Assembly: GCA_964642315.1 (NCBI GenBank)
Contig: CAZXOG010000004.1
Coordinates: forward strand, 62,001-126,000
Direction of reading: 5' to 3'
DNA from: JAGVDM01 sp964642315
Lineage (GTDB): Bacteria > Patescibacteriota > Gracilibacteria > Peribacterales > Peribacteraceae
Length of the DNA stretch: 64,000 nucleotides
Shown: piece after piece, positions 24,436-31,838 of the stretch
Numbering within the stretch: the stretch's first letter is position 1
Layout: each line of letters begins with the position of its first letter
The notes under the pieces: generated by a model
What the model was told of the DNA's origin: nothing
Seen by the model: the letters and a program-made list of their open reading frames with translations, nothing else
Databases searched by the model: none
Program-made: the position numbers and the translations under genes

Positions 24436-25955
24436 AATCTCCCTCCGCGAAGAACGGCTACGTCCTGCTCCTCACGGTGCTCGTCGTCGGTGTCATGGCG
24501 TCGGCCACGGCAGTATCGCTCATACTCCTCGGGCTTGGCATCGAGCGGAGCGCGTATTCCATCCAGCTCTCTTCCCAAGCGCGCATGGCTGCATGGACGT
24601 GCATGGAGAATGCAATTCGTTCCCTGCAGGAGGACCTGGAGTACACCGGCAACCACGACCGCTCATTCGTGTACGGATACGAGGTGCCCGGACGGGGGCT
24701 GCAGTACGGAACAACAACATGCCGCATCTATCCAATCGGCGGCGAGGGCAACGAGGACCGCATTCTCTGTGTAGAGGGGACATTCGGCGATTTCACGACG
24801 CGCAGGTTCCAGGTGCATGTGAGCCGCGTGCTCCCGAGCCCGATCATCACGTCGTGGGAGGAGGCAGAAGCCATCACCGATTGCGACGCATTCACAGGCC
24901 CCCCTCCGACGGACTGCGGGAACGGTTTGGTGCAGGGTGATATCGGCGAGGAGTGCGACGATGGCAACACGGTAAACAACGATGGATGCTCTTCCGTCTG
25001 CGATGCGGAGATCTGTGGCGACGGAACGCATCAGGCCGGCGAGGAGTGCGACGACGGCAATCTCGTTGCCGGTGACGGGTGCTCGGAGAGCTGCACCGCA
25101 GAGGTCTGCGGCGACAGTTCGCTCGATGCCGGCGAGGAGTGCGATGACGGCAATCTCGTGGACAATGACGGGTGCTCTTCTCTCTGCCAGATCGAGGAGT
25201 GCGGTGATGGCATCGTGCAGACAGGCGAGGAGTGCGACGATGGAAACACGGCAGATGGCGATGGTTGCGATGCCAGTTGCCGCATTGAAGTAGTGCAGGA
25301 AGAGGGGCCGAGCGACTACATCGCCTACTGGAAACTCGATGAAACGAATCCGAATGATCAGGCTGTCGATAGCGGGCCGAGCGGATTCACCGGCACGCCG
25401 CAGTCCGGCGTCGGTGTCATAACGTCGGGCCTTGCCCCATTCACCTTCGGCAATAGCGCCGCGCGGGATTTTGACGGCGTGAATGATCGCGTGAATACAT
25501 CGAACAGTTCCGCGCTCTTCCCCGACCAGATGACGGTGTCGTTCTGGACGAAGAACGACGTGTATCCTGCGCAGTTCGATGGCATCCTCTGCAAGACGCG
25601 CCAGACAAGCTGGAATCAGGGGTGGGGATTCTTCTACAACTCCTGGAATCAGGTGGCGTTCTTCATCGAACAGTGGAACTCCAACATTGTCTACGCTTCC
25701 ATCAATCCGCTTGTATGGAACCACATTGTCGGCACATACAACGGGTCCACGTTGCGCATCTATGTAAACGGCGTGCCGGGGACATCCGACTCATTTGGCG
25801 GCACACTCCACAAAGATAGGACCCTGGAATTTGGACGCTGCGGCGATAGCAGCGCCGCGAATTCGTTCAACATCAACGGGAAAATCGATGATGTCCGTAT
25901 CTACGACCGCATCCTCAGCGAGGATGAAATTTCCGCTCTCGCATCTGGCAACTGA
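24432..25955 (+). CDS. PilX-like pseudopilin with DUF4215 Cys-rich repeats and LamG-like lectin domain
   Basis: About 507 residues. N-terminus NGYVLLLTVLVVGVMA is a PilX-type membrane helix. After a pilin-like globular part, four repeats of about 31 residues of the DUF4215 'Myxococcus cysteine-rich' type follow (CGDG...GEECDDGN...DGCS..C; about 158-290). The last about 210 residues form a LamG/concanavalin-like jelly roll (YIAYWKLDETNPND, ARDFDGVNDRV, DDVRIYDRILSEDEI). The layout suggests a surface adhesin displayed by the pilus: disulfide-bonded stalk plus glycan-binding head. Starts at ATG 24432, overlapping the previous stop. Confidence 0.88.
   Translation: MKSPSAKNGYVLLLTVLVVGVMASATAVSLILLGLGIERSAYSIQLSSQARMAAWTCMENAIRSLQEDLEYTGNHDRSFVYGYEVPGRGLQYGTTTCRIYPIGGEGNEDRILCVEGTFGDFTTRRFQVHVSRVLPSPIITSWEEAEAITDCDAFTGPPPTDCGNGLVQGDIGEECDDGNTVNNDGCSSVCDAEICGDGTHQAGEECDDGNLVAGDGCSESCTAEVCGDSSLDAGEECDDGNLVDNDGCSSLCQIEECGDGIVQTGEECDDGNTADGDGCDASCRIEVVQEEGPSDYIAYWKLDETNPNDQAVDSGPSGFTGTPQSGVGVITSGLAPFTFGNSAARDFDGVNDRVNTSNSSALFPDQMTVSFWTKNDVYPAQFDGILCKTRQTSWNQGWGFFYNSWNQVAFFIEQWNSNIVYASINPLVWNHIVGTYNGSTLRIYVNGVPGTSDSFGGTLHKDRTLEFGRCGDSSAANSFNINGKIDDVRIYDRILSEDEISALASGN
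24906..25292 (+). repeat. Four direct repeats of 90-93 bp inside the DUF4215 region
   Basis: GCGAGGAGTGCGA recurs at about 24949, 25039, 25132 and 25225, giving periods of 90, 93 and 93 bases. They encode the Cys-rich repeats; recombination between them could change the stalk length. Confidence 0.85.
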
Positions 25956-25958
25956 TCA

Positions 25959-26624
25959 ATGCGCGTCCTCCTCCGTTTCCTGCATCGGCACGAACGAAAC
26001 CGCCCCGGCGTGACGCTGCTCGAGATGCTCATTTTTGTGGCAATCATGTCCCTGATGGCATCGGCGCTCCTGCCGTTCCTCTTCTCGGTCACGGAGAGCC
26101 GCCAGCGACAGGATGCCATTGCGCTCGTGGAGCAGAACGGCGCACAGACGATTCAGGCGATCATCCAGGAAGTGCAGTCCGCCGAGCGGGTTCTGGATCC
26201 CGCACCGGGCGGCACGGGGTTCATTCTCGCTCTCCAGACTGATTCTGGGGCCACAAATCCAACAATCATTGCCCGGGACAGCGGCGCGATCGTCCTCGTG
26301 CAGGGGCACGCCCGCCGTATCCTGAGCTCCGATCTCGTCGGCGTGACGCACTTTGCAGTCGACAATACATCCGTTGCGGAAGATCGGCAGAGTATCGCCG
26401 TCAGCCTGGATATGCGCCGCGTTATCCGCCTGCATCAGCCGCTCGTGTACGAGAGCCACTTCGATACGGTGGTGAATCTTTATCCCGATGACGATGTCAC
26501 AGGGAACACCTGCGGATGCATTACGCCGTTCTGCGATACGGCATCCGGCACGTACGTGTGGCAGGTGTGCATCGACGGGCTCTGCGTGCCGTACACCGAT
26601 TTCCAGTGTGTGTACGAGGATTGA
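25959..26624 (+). CDS. PilW/GspJ-like pseudopilin with Cys-rich tail
   Basis: 221 residues. Leader site GVTLLEML at about residue 17 and a hydrophobic helix, then a globular part resembling GspJ/PilW minor pilins (QEVQSAERVLDPAPGG). The last 45 residues hold six Cys (CGCITPFCD ... CIDGLC ... CVYED), likely disulfide-bonded outside the cell. It follows the lectin-bearing pseudopilin after three bases and ends the pseudopilin operon. Confidence 0.85.
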   Translation: MRVLLRFLHRHERNRPGVTLLEMLIFVAIMSLMASALLPFLFSVTESRQRQDAIALVEQNGAQTIQAIIQEVQSAERVLDPAPGGTGFILALQTDSGATNPTIIARDSGAIVLVQGHARRILSSDLVGVTHFAVDNTSVAEDRQSIAVSLDMRRVIRLHQPLVYESHFDTVVNLYPDDDVTGNTCGCITPFCDTASGTYVWQVCIDGLCVPYTDFQCVYED

Positions 26625-26682
26625 TCAGTGATCCCCACGATTTGGAATTATTTGCAGCACTGTCAAGTGCATCCTCGGGCGA

Positions 26683-26704
26683 ACCGCTTTGGAAGCGGTA
26701 CAAT
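26683..26704 (+). promoter_or_regulatory. Pilin promoter -10 box with abutting inverted repeat
   Basis: ACCGCTT-TGG-AAGCGGT (26683-26699) runs straight into TACAAT (26699-26704). No good -35 box is present, so a regulator bound at the repeat may recruit or block polymerase. ATG of the pilin gene is 50 bases downstream. Confidence 0.55.
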
Positions 26705-26754
26705 GGCACACAACATTGGGAATTCCTCTCCCTTCCACTTCCCCCTCTCGTGCC

Positions 26755-27228
26755 ATGAGTAGCACATTCTCCTCTCTGAAGCTTCGGCGCGGCTTCACCC
26801 TGATCGAGCTTCTGCTCGTGATCGGTATCATTGCGATCCTCGCGTCGATCGTCATCGTCGCCATCAACCCGACCAAGCAGTTGGGTGACGCGCGCAACGC
26901 GCAACGCCGCAGCGATGTGAACACCATCCTCAATGCGGTGTACCAGTACGCGATCGATAACAACGGCCAGCTGCCGACCGGCATTCCCACGGGGCAGGCG
27001 GCCGCTTCGGAGATCTGCACGGCTGATGCGGTTCTTGCGGGGACCTGCGGCGCCGGTGTTGATCTCAACGTTCTCACGGGTTCGTACCTCGTGAGCATCC
27101 CAGCTGACCCGCAGTCAACGGGCACGGGCACCGATTACATGATCTACAAGGACACCCGCGGTCGTGTGACGGTCTACGCGTCGACGACGGAAGGTGATCC
27201 CGCCCCGACGATCAGTGTGACCCGGTAA
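26755..27228 (+). CDS. pilA: Type IV pilin, probable major subunit
   Basis: 157-residue prepilin. Short leader SSLKLRRGFTLIELL with consensus cleavage after Gly, a hydrophobic helix (VIGIIAILASIVIVAINP) and a small globular domain with two Cys (EICTADAVLAGTCGAG) that may form the D-loop disulfide. The domain order and the segment KQLGDARNAQRRSDVNTI are typical of pilin/PulG-type subunits. It has its own promoter region with an inverted repeat and its own terminator, in keeping with high, separate expression. Earlier in-frame start at 26689 overlaps the promoter and is rejected. Confidence 0.93.
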   Translation: MSSTFSSLKLRRGFTLIELLLVIGIIAILASIVIVAINPTKQLGDARNAQRRSDVNTILNAVYQYAIDNNGQLPTGIPTGQAAASEICTADAVLAGTCGAGVDLNVLTGSYLVSIPADPQSTGTGTDYMIYKDTRGRVTVYASTTEGDPAPTISVTR

Positions 27229-27255
27229 TTTCTTATCGCGAGTCAAATACCGAAG

Positions 27256-27280
27256 ACAGCGCCTCCGGGCGCTGTTTTCG
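27256..27280 (+). terminator. Intrinsic terminator after pilA
   Basis: ACAGCGCC-TCCG-GGCGCTGT followed by TTTTC; 8-bp GC-rich stem with a tetraloop. Confidence 0.9.
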
Positions 27281-27285
27281 TAGTC

Positions 27286-27314
27286 TATTCATAGAATGAT
27301 TATTATGGTATAAT
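27286..27314 (+). promoter_or_regulatory. Promoter of the histidine kinase
   Basis: Consensus TATAAT preceded by TGG (extended -10); a weak TATTCA lies 17 bases upstream. Only 11 bases separate it from GTG 27326. Confidence 0.65.
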
Positions 27315-27325
27315 AACTATTAGAA

Positions 27326-28921
27326 GTGGGTACACACACCTTGCAATTCCTGAGTGCAAAGTTGAAGCGCGGATCCATTCTCTGGAGGGCCGTGTTGTAT
27401 TCCGTGCTGGTATCCGCGTTCACGGTCACGGTGCTCTCGGCGATCTCGTACATCTTCATGGTCGCGCTCATCCAGCGCGGATCCGTTGATATCGATATCT
27501 ACCAGCTCCTGCAGTACGTTGCGCAGCTCGGGCGCACGCTCCTCCTTGTCGGCGGCGTGTCGTTGCTCCTTTCCATTGTTCTCTCCTTCTCCTTCGGACA
27601 CCGTCTCGCACAACCGTTTCTGGAGATGCAGGAGAAGGTGGAAAAAATCCAGCCGGGCCGCTGGCACTACCGACACACCATTCATACCGGAGATGAAGCC
27701 GAACAGCTGGATGCGACCGTTGCGGATCTCACGCGCAGACTCGCGAAAGTGTACGCACACCTCGAGGAAGAAATAGCTGCACGGACGAAAGCGCTGGAGG
27801 AGGAGTACGAGAAGGACCGCACGATTCTCAAATCAGTTCATATAGGGATTCTCGTTATCAACAAGCAGGGCATTATCGTGCAGGCAAATCCGGCTGCGAT
27901 GCAGCTGCTCAAATTGCAGGAGAAGGACGCACTGGGGAAGGCGGCAGACGACGTGCTGGTCCTTCGGCAGAAAGCGAAGCGCCTCGAGCGCGCCGCTCAT
28001 CCCGTCTATGCGTGCCTGAAGACCGGCGAGGCAATCGGGGGGATGCCCACAGTGCACACGACCGCACTCCTCAAGAATGGCGGGGAGCTGCCCGTGAGAA
28101 TCTCTGTGGCGCCTCTCCGGCAGAAACGGACGCTCCTCGGCGCGGTCGCGCTCTTCCAGGATGTGACGATGGAGCGCCAGCTCGACTACATGAAGACGGA
28201 TTTTCTCACGCTCGCCTCCCACCATCTCCGCACCCCGCTCTCCACGCTCCAGTGGTATTTGGAGCTCTTTACGACAGAAGCACACACGTCGCTCACGAGC
28301 GAGCAGAAATCGTTCCTCATGGAAATGCGGCTTGCAACGAAGAAAATGGCGCTCGTGCTTGGCGAATTGATGGACGCTTCGCGGCTGTCGGAGGGGGGTT
28401 TCGCGCCGGTTTTCCAGAACGTGGATGTCCGTTCACTGGTCGAAGAGGTCACGAAGAGCACAAAATCACTCCTCGATTCGCACAAGGTTACCTGTTCGGT
28501 AGAGATGCCGGAGCGGCCGGAAGTCATCCGTACCGATCCGCTACTCGCGAGCATCGTTCTCCAAAATTTCCTGCATAATGCGGCGAAGTACTCACGTCCA
28601 GGCGGTGGAGTGGTTGTTTCCGTGAAGAACTCGGGCGAGCATATCATCGTGCAGGTTGCGGATCATGGTATTGGCATCCCGTACGCCGAACAGGAACTGA
28701 TTTTTGAGAAGCTCTACCGCGCATCCAATGCACGGGCGGTGGAGACGAACGGGGCGGGTCTGGGCCTGTATTCCTGCAAGATGATCGCGGAGAAAATTGG
28801 GGCGTTTGTCTCCTTCGTAAGCGAGGAAGGAAAGGGAAGTACGTTCACAGTGGCGTTCCCGCCGGCTGGAAAAATACAGAAGCGGGAACAGCAGAAGAAA
28901 CACACGAGCAAGAAACGCTGA
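27326..28921 (+). CDS. Membrane sensor histidine kinase with PAS domain
   Basis: 531 residues. Two membrane helices (about 22-50 and 70-92) with a very short outside loop, a HAMP-like segment, a coiled coil (EEEIAARTKALEEEYEKD), a PAS domain (SVHIGILVINKQGIIVQANPA... about 166-280), HisKA with SHHLRTPL (phospho-His near 299), and HATPase with N-box NFLHNAAKYS, G1 VADHGIGIP and G2 GAGLGLYS. Tiny outside loop suggests sensing in the membrane or via PAS. GTG 27326 lies near the transcription start. It closes the pilus locus and probably signals to the single-domain regulator at 17.4 kb. Its 3' end shares an inverted repeat with convergent rnpB. Confidence 0.95.
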   Translation: MGTHTLQFLSAKLKRGSILWRAVLYSVLVSAFTVTVLSAISYIFMVALIQRGSVDIDIYQLLQYVAQLGRTLLLVGGVSLLLSIVLSFSFGHRLAQPFLEMQEKVEKIQPGRWHYRHTIHTGDEAEQLDATVADLTRRLAKVYAHLEEEIAARTKALEEEYEKDRTILKSVHIGILVINKQGIIVQANPAAMQLLKLQEKDALGKAADDVLVLRQKAKRLERAAHPVYACLKTGEAIGGMPTVHTTALLKNGGELPVRISVAPLRQKRTLLGAVALFQDVTMERQLDYMKTDFLTLASHHLRTPLSTLQWYLELFTTEAHTSLTSEQKSFLMEMRLATKKMALVLGELMDASRLSEGGFAPVFQNVDVRSLVEEVTKSTKSLLDSHKVTCSVEMPERPEVIRTDPLLASIVLQNFLHNAAKYSRPGGGVVVSVKNSGEHIIVQVADHGIGIPYAEQELIFEKLYRASNARAVETNGAGLGLYSCKMIAEKIGAFVSFVSEEGKGSTFTVAFPPAGKIQKREQQKKHTSKKR

Positions 28922-28955
28922 GGCGTGGCGCCCGGAGCGTTCTTGCGTGTGTCGT
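28905..28955. terminator. Inverted repeat between kinase gene and rnpB
   Basis: Near-perfect arms CACACG..CAAGAA.CGCT and AGCGTTTCTTGCTCGTGTG on the minus strand, spanning the kinase stop codon. It can end convergent transcripts from both sides; the minus strand has a loose T-run (GTGTTTCTTCT). Confidence 0.5.
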
Positions 28956-29356
28956 ACTCTCCTGTACGCCGGGTTCTGTATCCCGCGGATGCGGGACGAT
29001 AACCATCTATCTGGGGCCCGGATTGCTCGCGGGCCTCAATGCGGAGGAGCAATCGGCGCGGCGGAACCACTGCGGAATTCCGACTGCCCAAATCCTCCTT
29101 GCACCACCATGAGTTTGCCAACCCCGCGGATGCGGGATCCTCGGTATCCGAGGCGTTTCACTCCCCTTGCGGGGCATCGTCACTGTGGTACTGGTCCTCC
29201 CGCGCCTTTACCGGATATGTGACGCGGTGGCGGCCGTTAGCCGCATGGCGTTCCATTGGTGCCCGGACGTTCCTCCCCGCACCCTTTGGCTCCATTCCGT
29301 ATGTGATATGCCTAATAAGATCCAAAGGGTGCGGGGCGGTTATCCAAAGAGCGACA
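28950..29356 (-). ncRNA. rnpB: RNase P RNA, bacterial type A
   Basis: Catalytic RNA that matures tRNA 5' ends. On the minus strand GGGGAGGAACGTCCGGGC matches the conserved 5' core (GAGGAAAGUCCGGGC), and AGATAGATGGTTATCG with ACAGAACCCGGC matches the 3' core. P1 (GTCGCTCT with AGAG..CGAC), P2 (GATAACC with GGTTATC) and a long P3 stem (CCGCACCCTTTGG with CCAAAGGGTGCGG) close as expected. Ends are set from P1 and from the promoter at 29363-29391; length about 405 nt. The protein subunit rnpA is not in the window. Confidence 0.95.
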
Positions 29357-29362
29357 GAAAGA

Positions 29363-29391
29363 ATTCTCCGGTGCATTTGTTTTCTCGGCAA
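29363..29391 (-). promoter_or_regulatory. Promoter of rnpB
   Basis: Minus-strand TTGCCG, 17 bases, GAGAAT. Transcription would start at about 29356, exactly at the P1 helix. Confidence 0.65.
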
Positions 29392-29512
29392 GGAATTCGT
29401 AGTCTTTCCCACAGATGCGTGCCACTGTGGCCCCGGCCCCATCCGCCCGTGCGGACTCCGGCCGGACCGCAGCAGCCGCAATCCGCTCCTTCCCGCATTC
29501 GTTGGCAACCTT
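29392..29512. other. Gap between rnpB and tRNA-Thr
   Basis: No gene seen. It contains a GC-rich near-palindrome centred on TCCGGCCGGA (about 29455-29470). No convincing -10 box for the tRNA was found. Confidence 0.4.
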
Positions 29513-29588
29513 GCCGCCTTAGCTCAGCTGGTAGAGCAACGCACTTGTAATGCGTAGGTCCGGGGTTCGAATCCCCGAGGCGGCTCCA
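29513..29588 (+). tRNA. tRNA-Thr(TGT)
   Basis: 76 nt cloverleaf. Acceptor GCCGCCT pairs with AGGCGGC; anticodon stem ACGCA/TGCGT with loop CTTGTAA, anticodon TGT (reads ACA); T-loop GGTTCGAATCC. CCA is encoded. Confidence 0.97.
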
Positions 29589-29620
29589 TCTCAGCAGCGA
29601 TCCGCGTACACTGTTCCGCA

Positions 29621-31006
29621 GTGAAGCAATCCGAATTCGTATTCGGCGTCATCCGGGTTCCCCTCGATATCGCCGCCTTCACGGGCGGGCTGTTCCTGAG
29701 CTATGCCCTGCGTGTACGGCAGATCGACCTCATTCCGGGCGTGCAGCTGCTCGAGCCGGCGCAATCGCTGCCGGAGTTCACGCAGTACGCGGATACGTTC
29801 GTGGTGCCGAGCATCGCGGTTCTCATCGGTCTCGCGGCATTGTTCCGTCTCTACGCACTCCGCAATACGCTGAGCGCGTGGCAGGAGGCAGGGCATGTCA
29901 TCATCGTCGTGCTCCTGTGGGTGGTAGGAGTGATGGGGTGGTACTTCCTCGTGCTGCGGGAACTCTTCTTCTCCCGCATGCTCCTCGTGCACGCAGCGCT
30001 GTTTCTCATGCTGTTTTCCCTCGCGGCTCGTGCCGCAGTCATTGTGATCCAGAGAATGCTCCTGCGCTTCGGTATCGGCGTGCACCTCGTCGTGTCGGTC
30101 GGTGAGCACCCTGTCTCCCGGGTTGCGCAGGAGACACTCAAGCGGGACCGTCGCTACGAATACATTGGGCACGTACCCGATCTGCGGGCGTTCAAGCAGC
30201 TCCAAGCGCGCCGGAAGCCGGATCTCGTGCTCCAGACAGATCCGAATCCGAGGAGCCAGGAAACCATCGCGCTCATCGACGAATGCCGCTCACGCCAAAT
30301 CGGATACGCATTCCTTCCGCCGGTATTCGCGGATGTGCCGCATCAACTCGCTGTGGAGCGCCTCGGCTTTCTTCCACTCGTGCGGTTCTGTCCCACGCCG
30401 CTCGATGGGTGGGGGCATGTTTGGAAGCGCTTCTTCGACATCATTGGCAGCACGGTGCTCCTCGTGCTGCTTTCCCCATTGCTACTATTCATTGCCATTG
30501 CAGTGTTCTGCACGAGCGGCTGGCCGGTACTGTACGTGTCGCGGAGAATCGGCGAGAGGGCAGAACGCACGATTCCTGTACTGAAATTCCGGTCCATGGT
30601 GCGTGATGCGGACGCGAAGAAAGCGCAACTGCTCGCGATGAATGAACGGAAAGACGGTCCGCTCTTCAAGGTATCGCGCGATCCGCGGGTCACTGCCGTG
30701 GGGAAGATTCTGCGCCGGTTCGATCTCGACGAACTGCCACAACTGCTGAACGTACTCGCCGGGCACATGTCCCTTGTCGGCCCGCGGCCGCACCTCCCGG
30801 AGGAGGTGGAACGATACAAACTCTACGAACGCCGTGTGTTCACGGTGCGGCCGGGGATGACAGGTCTCGCACAGGTTTCTGGCAGAAGTGCGCTGCGATT
30901 CAGCGACGAAGTGCGCCTAGACCTGCAATACGTCGAGGAGTGGTCGTTACTCCTCGATATCTGGATTCTCTGGCGCACGATTTTTGCCGTCATTTTTCAT
31001 CGTTGA
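29621..31006 (+). CDS. Polyprenyl-phosphate sugar-1-phosphate transferase
   Basis: 461-residue membrane enzyme that starts lipid-linked glycan synthesis by moving a sugar phosphate from a nucleotide sugar to polyprenyl phosphate. Four N-terminal membrane helices (to about 145), a nucleotide-binding-like middle domain, a fifth helix near 280-300, and the catalytic domain with KFRSM, DELPQLLNVL, GPRPHLPEE and PGMTGLAQVSGR. Fits the WbaP/WcaJ/ExoY family. The sugar is unknown; galU at 62 kb could supply UDP-glucose. GTG 29621 starts 32 bases after tRNA-Thr. Confidence 0.92.
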   Translation: MKQSEFVFGVIRVPLDIAAFTGGLFLSYALRVRQIDLIPGVQLLEPAQSLPEFTQYADTFVVPSIAVLIGLAALFRLYALRNTLSAWQEAGHVIIVVLLWVVGVMGWYFLVLRELFFSRMLLVHAALFLMLFSLAARAAVIVIQRMLLRFGIGVHLVVSVGEHPVSRVAQETLKRDRRYEYIGHVPDLRAFKQLQARRKPDLVLQTDPNPRSQETIALIDECRSRQIGYAFLPPVFADVPHQLAVERLGFLPLVRFCPTPLDGWGHVWKRFFDIIGSTVLLVLLSPLLLFIAIAVFCTSGWPVLYVSRRIGERAERTIPVLKFRSMVRDADAKKAQLLAMNERKDGPLFKVSRDPRVTAVGKILRRFDLDELPQLLNVLAGHMSLVGPRPHLPEEVERYKLYERRVFTVRPGMTGLAQVSGRSALRFSDEVRLDLQYVEEWSLLLDIWILWRTIFAVIFHR

Positions 31007-31011
31007 GTGTA

Positions 31012-31040
31012 TTGCTTCGCAGGAGGGCAGGGGGTAGATT
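31012..31040 (+). promoter_or_regulatory. Promoter of the first Cys-rich membrane protein
   Basis: TTGCTT, 17 bases, TAGATT; only six bases to ATG 31047. Confidence 0.6.
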
Positions 31041-31046
31041 GACTGC

Positions 31047-31439
31047 ATGAAGCTCTCTAAGAAGACACTTTTTATCGTGGTTGTCATCATTGTGCTCGCA
31101 GCAGTAGTAATCCTGCAGGCGACCACGGATTTCCAGGTCACGAAGCTCTTCCAGAGGGGCGGTGATGGTAGCGAGGAACAGGCTGGCGGCAACGAGGTGG
31201 CAAAGCTTGTCGAGGGGGCACCGTGCGAAGGTGAGCCGATCAAAGTGGATTACACGTACCCGCATCCGGAAGACGAGGATTTCGAGAATCCGTGGGAGTG
31301 CCAGGTGCAGTGCACCGACAACATCCAGCGGTACATCTCCTACTCGAACGGCAAGGGGACGCAGTGCGAAAAGCTGCCCGGCTGTCTGGATCAGGGAGAA
31401 GATCAGGCAGTGACGTGCAGGCCTTCGGACGAGGAGTAG
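31047..31439 (+). CDS. Cys-rich membrane-anchored protein, paralogue 1
   Basis: 130 residues. One N-terminal membrane anchor (TLFIVVVIIVLAAVVIL), a polar linker, then a compact domain of about 70 residues with six Cys: PCEGEP, ENPWECQVQC, TQCEK, PGCLDQGED and TC. The domain also carries PHPEDEDFENPW. The even number of Cys and outside location suggest three disulfides. No known family was recognised. The next gene encodes a paralogue with the same domain, each with its own promoter. Function unknown; the neighbour is a surface-glycan transferase. Confidence 0.8.
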   Translation: MKLSKKTLFIVVVIIVLAAVVILQATTDFQVTKLFQRGGDGSEEQAGGNEVAKLVEGAPCEGEPIKVDYTYPHPEDEDFENPWECQVQCTDNIQRYISYSNGKGTQCEKLPGCLDQGEDQAVTCRPSDEE

Positions 31440-31445
31440 CAGCCG

Positions 31446-31474
31446 TTGAAGCGTTGCGGTCTCCGGAATACCAT
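31446..31474 (+). promoter_or_regulatory. Promoter of the second Cys-rich membrane protein
   Basis: TTGAAG, 17 bases, TACCAT; eight bases to ATG 31483. Confidence 0.6.
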
Positions 31475-31482
31475 GCTCGTAC

Positions 31483-31836
31483 ATGGAACAGCGTGAGCAG
31501 TGGCCCGGCTTCGCAACGGCGGTACTCGGTATCGTGCTGGTGATTCTCTTTTTCCAGTCGGTGAGTGGGCATGCTGTGCCGCAGCCGAACCTCGCAAATC
31601 CCGATGCGCCCTGCGTTGGCCAGCCAATCGTTGTGAATTATCCATTCCCGCATCCGGAAGATGCGGACTTTGAGAATCCGTGGGAGTGCCAGGTGCAGTG
31701 TGCCGACAAGGTACAGCGGTACATTCTGTACTCCAATGGCAGGGCGACGCAGTGCAGTAAAGTCCCGGGGTGCCTGGATCAAGGGGAGGACAACTGGGCG
31801 ACATGCACTCCGCCGCAGCAGTCGGTGATGAAGTAG
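31483..31836 (+). CDS. Cys-rich membrane-anchored protein, paralogue 2
   Basis: 117 residues with a membrane anchor near 10-28 and the same six-Cys domain as the protein encoded just upstream: PCVGQP, PHPEDADFENPW, ECQVQC, RYILYSNG, TQCSK, PGCLDQGED, TC. The domain is strongly conserved between the two, the anchors and linkers are not, so the outside domain is the selected part. Tandem duplication is evident at DNA level too. The gene converges on the exonuclease gene with a two-base gap. Function unknown. Confidence 0.8.
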   Translation: MEQREQWPGFATAVLGIVLVILFFQSVSGHAVPQPNLANPDAPCVGQPIVVNYPFPHPEDADFENPWECQVQCADKVQRYILYSNGRATQCSKVPGCLDQGEDNWATCTPPQQSVMK

Positions 31837-31838
31837 GG

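Noticed and set aside
24906..25292. Regular 90-93 bp repeats as a CRISPR array
   Set aside because: The repeats are in frame, encode Cys-rich DUF4215 units and have no unique spacers; no cas genes are near.
29039..29557. Open frames across 29.0-29.5 kb
   Set aside because: They overlap RNase P RNA and tRNA-Thr, so they are not coding.
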